From positions 1,408,001 to 1,472,000 of the forward strand of contig JAFBJZ010000850.1 of NCBI GenBank assembly GCA_016785225.1: a stretch of DNA of 64,000 nt, given 5' to 3'. The notes beneath the pieces were generated by a model. The model saw nothing but the letters and a program-made list of their open reading frames with translations, was not told where the DNA came from and searched no databases. Of the stretch, positions 1 to 12,502 are shown one piece after another. Source of the DNA: Psettodes erumei (Eukaryota > Chordata > Actinopteri > Pleuronectiformes > Psettodidae). Numbering within the stretch: position 1 is the first letter of the stretch; each line of letters begins with the position of its first letter. A program made the translations under genes and the position numbers.

Positions 1-611
1 CGCGCAGTGGGTTTATCAGAACCGCTATGCTGTAACCAGCCGCCAGTTCTGGAAGCAATGATGATGAGAGCGAACCCAAACAGTAAAGTTTCAGGCTGTG
101 GAACCAAAACAACGAGCTGAAAGATGCGGCGTCTGGCGATACAGCTCTGTTAGTCATTATTGCAGTTATATGCAGTCGTGTAAAATAACGATTAGTGCTG
201 CTCCCCCGGTAGGATCAGCTCCACCAAGCTTCACACGCACACATGGACGTCAGTCGGTCAGAGCAGGTTTGGATGGAGGAATGAAAGACGTGCAGGAGCA
301 GCGAGACGTGCAGAGAGAGGGGACATACAGCGGCAGCCTGCACAGGCCTACAGTTCATATAGGAGACAGCAGGACGGGGCTTGACTGAGCGCTTCCAGCT
401 GCTAAGGAGAGTGAGGAGCAGCTCTGGGATGGAGCCGCTGCGGTAGTAAGACTTCAGGAGGGGAGAGGAGAGGAGAGGAGAGGAGAGGAGCGATAAACAG
501 AGGATGGCCATCTTCACAGCACAGTTGGCAATGAAGACAGAGGTGAAATAACAGAGATGAATGGAATGCTGAAAACTGTGCAGAGCCCTGAGGGGCTGAT
601 GGGATGCCTAC
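1..611 (-). other. arhgap12 intron, downstream end of window
   Basis: No further PH or GAP exon can be recognised here on the minus strand. It contains only a purine microsatellite (461-490). Confidence 0.6.
461..490. repeat. (GGAGA)n purine microsatellite
   Basis: Six near-perfect tandem copies of a five-base purine unit. Confidence 0.9.
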
Positions 612-693
612 CCAGCTGGTGCTGCCCCCCTGACCCTTCGCGAAGAGCAGGGAGGAACCCTGCAGCACCGTCCACGACGAGGTCCAGTTCTTC
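612..693 (-). CDS. arhgap12: arhgap12 coding exon 8 (residues 469-496, PH domain)
   Basis: Acceptor CCGACAG, donor GTAGGC, 82 nt. It completes the split Arg and encodes KNWTSSWTVLQGSSLLFAKG then QGGSTSW (human KNWSSSW-type PH strand). The following PH exon is not visible in 1-611, so it lies left of the window. Confidence 0.94.
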
Positions 694-3600
694 CTGTCGG
701 TCACAATCAAAACACAGACGACACGGGTCTCAGGTTTTCAGCAACGACTCTGTGGAGGTCATCGGGGCTTTGAAAAAGCAAACTCATACCTGACTTTCTT
801 TCCATTTTCGGTGATTTTGGTGACGTTGAGGACTCCGCACTTCTCTGAGGGCTGAGGAGGAGGACACAGGGCGCAGGTAAGAACCTGCTGGAGCACGTGC
901 ATGAAAACACGCACATATCCACACACAAACACACTGGAGCTTAAGAAGCAAATGGGCAGTGTCGAAGACTGGAAGCGGCTGCTTGATTGTGTGCCAAAAT
1001 ATAACCAGCAGGGGGCGCCCTACGGCTGCTGCAAAGGGCTGAAACTCCCGCTCTCCTGCTGGTTGAGATTTTTTTAAAATTTTTAGCGTTAGATGTGATG
1101 CAGTTAGGTTTGGGATGCGGCATGCGGTAGGTGAGAAAAGCCAAATGGAAAGTCAAGCAAATGAAGGGTGAGATGATGAGTGAGGTGCGGTGCAGTGCAA
1201 GCTGGGATACTAACGGTCGAGGGGTGCTTAGGAGATGAGGGGCAGGAGTCAGAATCTGGAGAGCTCTGCTTGGGCACCGGAGCGCACTCCTACCAATAAG
1301 AGGAGCAAAGATGATGAGTTTCTAATTGCTACCAGCGAGCTACGAGACACGTGGAGACGGCCGGTGTGATGGCGGTGAGGAGCGGAGAGAGGATCAGGAA
1401 CCTGGAGTGGAATCACAAGACTGAGCTGGATGTTAATTCAGGTCAGTAAAGATTGGGGTAAGAGTGAATTGGGGTTAGAGACATGCTTGGTGAAAATGTG
1501 TTAAATCAGAGGAGATTGATTCAAAGAAGCTGCGCTCCCTTCCTGTACATCTGCAGCCTCCAAGATACAAACTAATCAGACATCTTTGATTGAGTCAGGA
1601 CGTGGATTTCGATCGTCACATTTCCTGATTATTTGAGCAATTTGAGGAGGCGTGTGACTGGACAAGGCGAATCAAAACGGATCATCTGCTGATTAGAGGC
1701 AGGGCCGAGCTGCGGTACCAACTTTATCTCGGTAAAGAGAGAGACGAAACCTCCTCTTGTGCGGCTCTGAGGCAAACCGCCAGAGTTTGAACGAGAACTG
1801 CAACGACAACCATGGCGGGGGTTAGCCTCCGATATGTTGTGTTGCGCAAATGATCAAGTCAAAAGTTGCTTCAGTTGCTTCTCTTTGACCTGTCAGGTAC
1901 AATGGCTTTTATCTTTTATGATTTAAATACTGACCCGCTTCTAAAGGAGGGACGAGTCTTCTAGCTAGCATTAAGCTCTGTCACTTAAATGTTTGCCACA
2001 CTGCTGATGTGGTGGTGTTAGAATTGTAGGTTTCACCACCTGATAACCACAATCACAACAACCGTATTTAAACACACGCAGTTAATCTGCTTTTCACCTG
2101 AACAATGTAACACCCTCTGCCAAGACATCCAGAGAGACAGACTTAGCCACTGAAATGTAATTAGTCCTCAGGGATTAAACCCACCACTGAAAGGACGGGG
2201 AAGGGAAAGACTAGTAAGAACCTGCCAGAAAGCCTGCAGCAGCAGGAGACCAATCACAGCCGAGAGTCTGCGTGAGATTCTCAGATTTTGAGTACTTGAC
2301 ATCTCGGGGGTCGTCGCGGTGTCGTACCTTGTCGTTGAGGTCTAACACGTAGGTGCTGTGTCTCCACTTGGTGAGGACGATGGGATCCTGCTGCTTCCTC
2401 TCCAGACTGCGACTCTTGGGGACCTCGCCAGACTGAGGGGAGATGTTATACGGAGGAGAGAGAGAGAGAGAGTTTAGACGTCACAGAGGTGTTCCAGCAG
2501 ACGCTTTCCTTCTCTCCCCTACCTCTCCTTTCGCTCTCCACAGCACCATTAGACATGGGGGGTGGGGGCTCCTCTTACAACCTCAGCCCTCCAGTCAACA
2601 GCAGGGTCCACTTAACGTCTCCGTGTCCAGACTACCGTCTATTCACCCTGAGAACGGAGCGACCTATTCTGATCGGCTCTAAAGCCTCCAGATTAGTTCA
2701 AACTTGGCTCAAACTTAGCTCCTCATTACGCTCATCCACTTACACTGACAGGCCCGCAGACGTCACAGAGAAGTGTGTCAGTGGTGTTAGGTGATGTAAC
2801 GTGAGAAGGTTTTCCAGGAGATTGCGTTGCAGTGGAGGTTACTCATTTACCAGGAAAGACAAAAGCGTGGACAGCTGCTGCTCACCTTGGGCAGTTCCCA
2901 CTCTGACCTGGACCCGTCAGCGCTGTAGTAGTAAGGCCGGCCCTGCTCGTCCACGTGCTTTATCCACTGTACACACAAACGCGAGTCAGCAAACACACAA
3001 GTAAAACCATGCCATCATCTGTGATGTGGAGAGAACTGGCAGGGCTGACTGGACGATAGCATGGAGATGGAGACCCCACCTTCTCCTGCGTGTACTCGGA
3101 CACGTAAAGCGTGTGCCCGTGCTCGTCCAGCTCCTCGGACCAGCCCCTGGGGGGCGACCCGTACTGGCTGTCAGACTGGCTGGAGTGGGTGCTGTGGCAG
3201 TTCTCCTCTGAGGACAGCAGCTGTGGAGGACGGACGAGGGACAGAGGCAAAAACTTGAATGCTACGAGTTTTTAATGAAGCATTACGAAACAAAAAGACA
3301 AAAAAAAAATCAGCAGAAGACGCAACAGTCCGAATACAGAATATTCACTGGAACATGATTATTACATCTGGTACTCCGTAGGTATTTTTTTTATTGTTCA
3401 TGAAGGTTAGAATGCTTGTGTTTGTTGAAACTGTTTTGAGAGAGAGAGAGAGCGTTATCAGCAGACAATATGGTTGGTAAACTGTTAGCTAGCCCTGCAT
3501 TGTGATGGTGTTAGCATAGCTATAACACTCTAACAGATCTGCTGATTCATGTCCACATCAGAGAAGATAACAAGTCACTCCTACACTGTGTGAGCAAAAC

Positions 3601-6600
3601 AACACTATTGTTTCTATACTTCACTTCTTGTCAACATGTGTCGTTATTGACCTGCATATTTGGCTAAAGACCAAATTATTAGCCGACTCATGCTCCAGTC
3701 CACTCCAGCGGTGTCGTCAGAGAACTTTCCTGTCACTCTCCCTCAACTCCTCTGACTTTCTTTCTTTCTTTGTTCTCTGCACATGCTTACAAAAAATGCA
3801 AGCAATGATAATGACCTCATTCGACTGCAGTGACTTTGTTACTGTATCCAAAATATGAATTAGCGCGGCACATGTTCAGATGGTCTGTTGGGTTGAACTG
3901 ACGGCGTCACGGCACTGACATAGAAAGCTGTTATAACTTCTGTTTGTGTTTACATGTAGAGAGGCTATTAAATAGCTGGTAAATGAACGCTGTGGAAGAT
4001 CAAGTACTTTCTTTGTCTCTGAAATGCAGTAAATGGGAAGTATTACAGAATATAAAATAAAAGTGTTGTTGTTCTCCTTTTCTTCTTCCTCTCAATGATA
4101 TTTGCTCAATCCATCTGGTCTGAGGGTCTAATTACACTCAGACTGATATGTTGACTTTTTTCCCAAGCATCTTTTCAACACTGATTATATTCTAATAACG
4201 CCGTACAAAATCCATCCTCCTTATTGTCCCCATGGTGTAGCAATACACTAAAACACCACACAGGGGCAGCGTTGGATAATTAGGCAGGAAATGACAACCT
4301 GAAAGGAAAGCACGACTTCCTCACATCAAACAGCACTCGTTTCCTCACCTTCACAAACCACAACAGCATTTCAAAAGTGCTTTGAGGTCGGCACCTTCAC
4401 CACAACCTGTTTATCCAACACCGCATGCTGGAGAGTACATTTACATGCTGTTTAATGTCCTCTGAGACTGGAGCATCACCTCGACCTTTCCTCCCATACA
4501 AACTAAACGCCTGAATCCTGTGTTACAGCATGCGATGGCACCTACTGTTTCCTGCGGGCGACACAAGAATGGGAAATATAAGCATAAACATCCCTCACCT
4601 CGCTCTCCACGGTACCCTGGCTGTCCGTCCGGAAGCTGCTGGTGCTGCCGCTGGTATCCCTGGTGCGCGGGGGCTTCCAGGTCCGCTCTCCCGTGGCCCG
4701 GTTGTAGTAGAAGTGCCTGCCGCTCAGGTCCTTGTGGGTCTCCCAGTCGCCCAGGATGTGCAGAGGCGAGCTGGAGGGGACGGGCGGCAGGCTGGACTGC
4801 GAGATCTTCAGCTCCTGGAGGTTGGTGTACACCGGAGAGTCGGACCGGCCCTGCCCTGTAGGTGAGGTTGTCTGGAGGAGGAAGAGAGAGGCGGTCAGAT
4901 CAGCATCTCTGATGTGTTATCCCTAAGCATTCATTTCAGTGTTTCAATCATGATCTGAACACTTTTTTCCTGATCCCTCAGCAGACACTCCCTAACTTCT
5001 CCATAGACTTAATGAATGTCCTGACTTGCTTCTGAAAAATCAAAGATATTCCAGGAATTCCATAACCAGACGGAGCCCAGAAAGCATTCCAGAGTCTGCA
5101 AAGATCTAAGAATCTGTGGGAATGTTGGTCCAGGTCAGCACAGAACACAGAATGTAAACAAGCCGAGCTGGTTATTGTTGCAAAGTAACAATCACAATCC
5201 TGCACATTTAGCTGCGCACCCAGACCTGATGCACGTAAACCCAACCCAACCCGACAGCTCTGAGCAGCTCTGACAGCCTGTATGGCAGGATGCAGCTGCT
5301 GATCTAATCAGATGCCCATGTGGCCCGCATGTGGCCTTTAAAACCATAACAGTCCGATCCTGATCGAGCCCTCCAGCCAGAGCACAGTTATGTAATGACG
5401 CTGACGGAGCAGGCGCAACTGCTATGAACATCAAGGGATGCTGGTGTTATCAAAACACAGGTTACCAAGGGTTTCACAGGGGGAGGAGGAAGGGGAAGAT
5501 GATAGAAAAGACAGATGGTGACGTATGAAACAAATGCAGTTATGTGTAAAGCACATGGGATCAAAATTAATCTCTGCACAGAATTTTACCCCATTCTACA
5601 CAGCAGTGCATCCATAAATCACGTGTTGCAGACTTTGTTCTGAATTGCGACTGACGTGCTCGATAGAGAGGCCAGCGAAGAGCGAGGAGGCGGATTCAGC
5701 GAGAACGTTCGGAAAGGACGCATGTCGCAAGAGTTGAAGGACAACAACAAGCAACCGTGTCGCCTTAAACATGAGAACCGTGTAAAGAACGGACGGTGGA
5801 AATAAACAAGATAAGAATGGGGAACCCCAAAAGATATGCACGATGCGCAGCGAAAACAAGGAAACAGAAGAGGAAACGAGATGAGTTCGAGGTGCACAAA
5901 GAACAGTTGGTATCCTCATATTGGATTTACCAAATAACGACAACAAACCACAGTCAGCGCAATAATCTTAATCACAAACCGCGGTGTCAGAGCAGACACA
6001 CTTCGGCGACAGTTTTTTGAAAACTTGGCAGCATCTGAAGGTCACACCACAAAAGCCAGAGAGCTATGTTTCCATTGCTACGGCGCAGAGCATTCAACAC
6101 TGAATGCGTCTGAAAAATATTTTTTTTTTTTGGGGGGGTTGGGCGGGCCTCTGACACCGACGCCAGCACCAAACATTTTGTAAAAGAGAGCAGATAAGTG
6201 TCCAAACAGAAGAGGAGTAGATACCGGAGGCTGTGCCAGCATTCTATTTGTTACAGGTGAGGAATGTGGAGGGGGGTGCACACTTCTCAGAGAGCTGCTG
6301 GACTCTTTTCAGCACGCAGATGGGACTTCCTGCTGGTCTTGGAATAACAGGAATATTTTTCACATAAATTATTATTTAATATCCTGCACACATGCTGCAG
6401 CGGAGGAAGGGCAGCTCGGCCGACCCGTCGATCAGACTCATCGCTCGGAGCCAGCGAGTTGCAGTTTTAATCAGGGTTGTTATTTTTTTTTTTCCCTGTT
6501 AGGCGATAATGTGGTAATGATGGAGTCTAAATGCAGATGATTGGACGCGGGTCAAATCCATTTAGATTCCGCCGGGTGCAGACGAACCGAACTGCAGTCA

Positions 6601-9600
6601 TTACCCGGCTTTAACGTCACGCGCAGCATTTTTCTGCCCTCCCAGACAATCATCCGACAACCGCTTTGGACCGAGCGCAGGGCGCGCACAGACCGTCGCC
6701 GTGCGGAGGCCCACCTCTGACGCGCACGCCGCGCGTCACCTTCATGCAACCTCATATTGTTGATGCTGCAGCTCTTTAGTGCTCCACAGGGGAGAGACTT
6801 TAGAAAGGATGGTCAAAATTGAAGAAGCAGAAGTTGAGATGTCCTGACTTTTTTTTTTTTAATGCATAAAGCTCCAAAAACCCAAGACAGACCACCTCCC
6901 ATAATGCAACACAGTGTGGTTTTTCCATTAGGGCGTCAGGGATTATTATCTCGCACTTGACCAAATTACCTCCAGAGCCACAGGAGACATTACAGAGGTA
7001 CTAAAGCCTTTCAATTTTGTCATTATAGACTGATCACAATTCAGTACACTGTGCAGAATAGCTTGAAAAAAACCAAAAACTCTGCAGTATCTACCTGTGG
7101 ACAGACCATGTCACGAGGAACGCTATTGGCCTAAAATGTGCCGATGCTGATATATAAATGAGCAGTTAATACATCACTTACACTACAAAATACAATATTT
7201 TACAAAACTTTTATAAGAAAAAAAGAGAAGAAAGGACCAACTGCTCCCTATAAAAAACAACCACACAGACAAAACAGAAGTGAGGTCCAGAGACAACGTG
7301 TGCCCTCTTTTGCACAAACTGACTGTTCTCTACCAGAAAGAAAAGCCTTGCGCAACATGAGACGCGAGTCGCACACATGGCTGGAATAGCGGGAGAGCCA
7401 CCACTCTCCTGCATGTTTAATTGAACTCCGCATCAAGCGTTTCACTGGCACACAGCAGTTTGAGACGGGCCAACTTCAGCGAGGACCTTCCCCGAGCTGC
7501 CTGGAAGCCAATTTATCAGTTTGCGGAGAACAAAAGCTGCCGGCGACTGATGGAAAGTTCTCAGGCTATAAATGGACAGGTTGAGGGAAAAAGCGGTTAC
7601 AGGACATGAAATCCATCTGTGCTGGCAAAGCAGACCCCCTGTTCTATATTAATCCATGAGAGGACACGGTGCAAAAGGTACCTGACGTGGTAAAACTAAC
7701 ACTTTCAAAAGTTTAAAACTAAGCAGAATCCACATATTTCCAAACCCATCCTGTCTGGCGTGTCACCTTGTTCCCGAGGCCGCACACAAACACGTCGTCG
7801 TCATCCTCCCCGGCTCGCCTGTAGCCTCTGAACACGCTCAACGCGCGGCGCACGGCGGCGCACCTCGGCCGTCCGTGCATGGCTGCTTCCAGTCGACGGG
7901 TACGAGGTCGCTTGAGAGCGACTGCGGCAGAGGCAAAGCAGAACAGGATCTTTCTACCCCGCAAGTGCACACGGCGCAGTACACCCAAAACCATCTGACA
8001 CAACAGGAAGCGGCGCAGAAGAAGTCAGAGCTTCCTCTATCGCACTGCGCATCTGAGACGGGCCGCCGCATCGCAGGCCCGGCTCGAACTTTTAACCCGA
8101 CGGCTACAGTCTGACTCGGTGCGTCGAGGAAAGGCGACACCGCCGATCGCCGGCGATGCAACTGCTCCGTCGTGCACTCTCCTCTTTTAACCGGGACGAA
8201 TGAGGGCCGAGGAGACGACCTGGGAAGACAGTGAGACAGAGCTGCAGGACGAAAGAAGACTTCAGCCTGTCACTCAACAGCTGTTTTGCAACAACTGTTG
8301 TAATGCAACTTTCACACACTTGGTTTCTGTTTTGAAAGCTTTGCAAACATTATATTTGACTTTCTGCTTACGCCGTGTATCATTTTCTCCTAATATTCAC
8401 TTGTGCAAAGTTTAAGAGGTTGAGCCAGCGATGACTGAGATTTACCAATAACAGCATATTTTAAGAGTTTTAAGAATATGAAGGTGAGTCAGACTGTATA
8501 TTGGACAGTTCCACATGAATGTGCTTCACCTGTGCATGAGCACTTTTGAAATAAAATAATGGATGCTCAGTGTGAGCTTTAACTTGATCAGGTTCACATT
8601 AGGAGAAACAACTGTGTGGGGGATGGCTGATATGTCAAATATGCTCACTGTATTGTAAACGACTACATCATGAACTTGTCTCCACCCTTTCCTCTTTCCA
8701 TCGTTTTGGTCGGGGTTGTTCTTGCTTATAATCACACATACAGGCTTGTAATTGACAACTGGTCAAAAGGATTGCTGGGTCCTGCAACAGCCAGGATTGA
8801 AGAGAAGCTAGACATTTACAGTACATCTGTGGGCAGTGAAAATTACTCTTCCCACAATGCACTTCTCAGCGGGCGAGCGCCTGATTGTAAATCTCTCCTC
8901 GCAGGATTTTTATAGACTCATTCTTGGCCAGTCTGAGGTGAATGAGATGTGGCAGAGAGCTGGGAGGCAGGGGGATCGAGACCTCGGGTCTCTGACAGGT
9001 AATTAAAAATTGAAAGAACCCGGGGAGTGGTGGTGGTGGGGCTCATACAGCCTGCGGGAGAGAGGTGTAAATGAGGGATGGATGGAGAGGATGAGAGACA
9101 GAGGGCGGCAGAGAGGTGAGAGATGTGCTGCTGAATGAAGAACAGTCTTCCTCGCGGCGGCCGTGATAAATGAGTTTCAGGCGGCAGGCCGGCGCGGCAA
9201 GCTGCATTATGATGCGTTCCGCCACCCGGAGAGTGTGCAGGCACACCCCGGCGTGGAAATGAAAGGCGACGTCTGATTGGAGCGTGTGAAGGTGTGAAGG
9301 CACAGGAGAACGGCCAAAGCAAAGAGAACAGATGAGAGTCGGCTTCCTGATGGAGACCAGTGAGATCAGGCTCTGCTGCAGCCTTTGTGTTTATCAGCAT
9401 GTTGGGAATACTGCTCAGTGTCCCTTCTCCACCCCCCCACCTCCCCACCTCCCACCTACCCCACCCTCCTGCCCCACTGTGCTTGTACAATCACCAGAAA
9501 ATGCCCGCGCCTCGCAGAGCGCTGTAAATTAAACCATAAATTATTCTGCGTGTAAAGAATTGCAGGTCAGGGTGAGGGCAGCGAGAGGGGTGGGGGTGGG

Positions 9601-11281
9601 GGTGGGGGAGTGTCTGTTGTCACAACCTGGCTCCACTAGGTGTCACCCTCGGGTTGGGAGGGAGGATGGGGCGCAGGGGCGCTGGTGTGAGTGGGTGGGA
9701 GTCGTCGCACGTATCTGGCCGCGAGGAAAGTCGAGCGAGGGGGAGGGGTTTTAATCTTTCGCCGGGTGCACACATGGCAACCCGCTCTGCAGCATCTCCC
9801 CTGCGCACGCACGCGCAAGCTCAGTCCAGGCTGAGACGCGCTCCAGTCACCTTGCTGCAGCCGCCAGGACGAAGGAAGTCAGGTCTGCCAGACCTCACGC
9901 TCACGTCCGCCGTGTGGCTGAATACGTAATGCCGCTGCTGGTCTGTAAATCACTGAATGGCTCAGCGCGAAGCTATATACGGTGCACTGCCGACCCGCTT
10001 CTGCAATATGAGAGCGCCACACCTGTGAAGTGTTCAGCGCGCTCGAAACGAAAGGTCAGCAGCGCGTCGTGCTCGGTGAGCAGACGGGGAAGAAGCGCGG
10101 GCGCACGCAGTGGTGGAGAGTCACTGTTTGGAGGAAGTCACGGCGAAGGGTGACGCAGGAGAGTGTCCGAGAGAGGAGCCCACACCTGTGCACACCTGGA
10201 CCGTCTCTGCAGAAAGGTCCGGCTGTTTCCATCATGTCAAACAGGCTCGGTTCCCAAAAAAAAAGGGGCGTCAGAAACTCCCAGGCCTTGTTCAGACCAG
10301 CATTACTGCGCATTCATGTGGATTAAACTACTTGCTGACACAAAGCAGAGACAAAAACACAGCATTTCAGTGACGCTAGATTAAGAAACATAGTGGCCAC
10401 TGCAGTGCATGTCCATGAGACAACTTATATTTTTTGTCTTTCGTGACCATGCTAAAAATTAGCCGTGCGTGACTTTGACAACCTCCCTGAACCGAGCGTG
10501 CCTTTGATCCTCTGGCGTTTAAACTCCTTTCTGCGTTAAAGTGCCGTGCAACCTGCCTCCGTGTGAGCCGTGCTCCATAAATAGCCTGTCTAATACACGT
10601 GGAGAGACAACACATTTCCTGCGAAAGGCTACAGGGGGAAAAAAAAGAAACGGGGAGAAGCGTTCCCTCTGCAACATGACGGCAGCTGCACGGCTCAAAT
10701 GATTAGTCAGTGTTTGGTTTAAAAAGTCGGCCCGTCTCCTGCCGCAGATGGCGTCTGAATCAGTGTCACACCTCACAGAGCGTATGTGCCCCCCCCCCCA
10801 TAACCACATTACATAATGTGATTGTGTAATTGAATTAGAAGGGGAAGCGTGGTGGGAAGAGGTGGCGCGGGGACCGAGGGGGGGCTGGGGGTGGGGGCAC
10901 ACAGAGGAGCGTTTGAAGATATAGGTCGCGGGACGAGAGGTGAGGGTGGGGGCGCGCATCAATCCGCTGCCGCTGCTGCTCCCTCTGTTCTTTTGTCCCC
11001 TCATCTTTCTCCACCTCCTTCATCTCCCACTCCCTGCCCTTTTCCTCCGCTTCATCTGATCATCGTGACCCCCCCCCCCAAGGCTCAGCCAACACCCCAC
11101 TGCCCCCCCTTCCATCAAACTCTCTTGTCTCTGCTCCAGGAGCTACAATGATGATGATGATGATGATGGCTGCATCCATACGAGCAGATTAACCTACATT
11201 TCCACCTCGCTGGGCGTCGGCCGGACCACGTTCCCCCTGCCCCCCCTCCCTCCATCACATTTGTGGCATTTCACAAGCCTA

Positions 11282-11319
<38 letters not shown>

Positions 11320-12444
11320 TCCTCGCTTCCCTTAGCAACCGGCTCCAGCCCTGCACTGCAGTTCAGAGAGGCATTGTGCTCAAAAACAACTGATGTTCAG
11401 CTTTGGGAAATAAGACCGAACAGTAAGTGTGGGTGGGGAAAAAACACCCAAAACGTTAATGGAATTCAAATATTGACTTCGCTCGCTGATGCGGCCGCAC
11501 GCACATACACAAGTCAGCGAAAAAGGGTCTGAGAGTAAAAGCACAAAAAAAAAAAAACAAATCCAAGAAAACCTCGGGATGCGAGTGTGTCAGCATCTTT
11601 TCGCGAGTCGGGATGACGACAGCTACTTTCATTTCACGGATCAGAGGTTCCGGCGCCGCTCGCAACCTGACAGAGGCGCGGGCAATTAACCTTTTGGTCC
11701 TGCGCTGATAGTGCTCGGCTAAAATGTCAGCCTGTGTGCGCGGAAATAAACCCCCGTTTCTGATAAAGCTCTCGCTGCTCGGATACGGCAGACAAAAGAC
11801 GCCACCGAGCTGCAGAGAAAAGGGCATTTTGCTGGATTAGTGCACAAAGTGGTTCAATTTTGTTGGCGGGACAAAAAAAAAAAAAAGCTGCAATCGACAG
11901 TTGATTGGAGTTTTTGTGTCAAAATGATCCGTTTTACTTTTACGAGCTCAGCGGCGTGTTCAGCCCTCTGTTCTCGTGTATTCTGTGTGTGTGACAGAAG
12001 GGGTTTTCTGTGCCGCGCGCCGATCTCATTTTCCTCTTGAAATGTTAATGAGCGCCAGGGAGAGGGTGTATTTTGCGGAGGGGGGGACGGGGGGTGGGGG
12101 CCCCGCAGCCACGTTCGGCCTTGTGCGCACATGGGCCGACGCCGTCATTGGCCGTGGAAGCGGTCCGCAGCGCCGGGCCGCAGAATCTGCAGCACAAGCG
12201 CTCCAGTGAGGAGGGTTTAACTAGAGCGAGGGGGTTTCAAACCGTTCGTATCTGGGACAACACGCCCATGGTTATTTTATAGGCACCCGATAGATCACAA
12301 GGGTTTGGCTTCTATTTGAGGCTGAGCTGGAGCTGGAGCGTGAAAGCAAACAGACATGAGCCAAAATCGGCCAGACGTTTCTCCTTTCTCTCCCCCGTTT
12401 GTCTCTTTAAAGCCTATGGACGCATTCCTGGAGTGTTTGGGGAA

Positions 12445-12502
<58 letters not shown>

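Noticed and set aside
8918..9490. 190-residue minus-strand frame
   Set aside because: Low complexity, Ser/Pro/His-rich, no family resemblance, lies in an intron.
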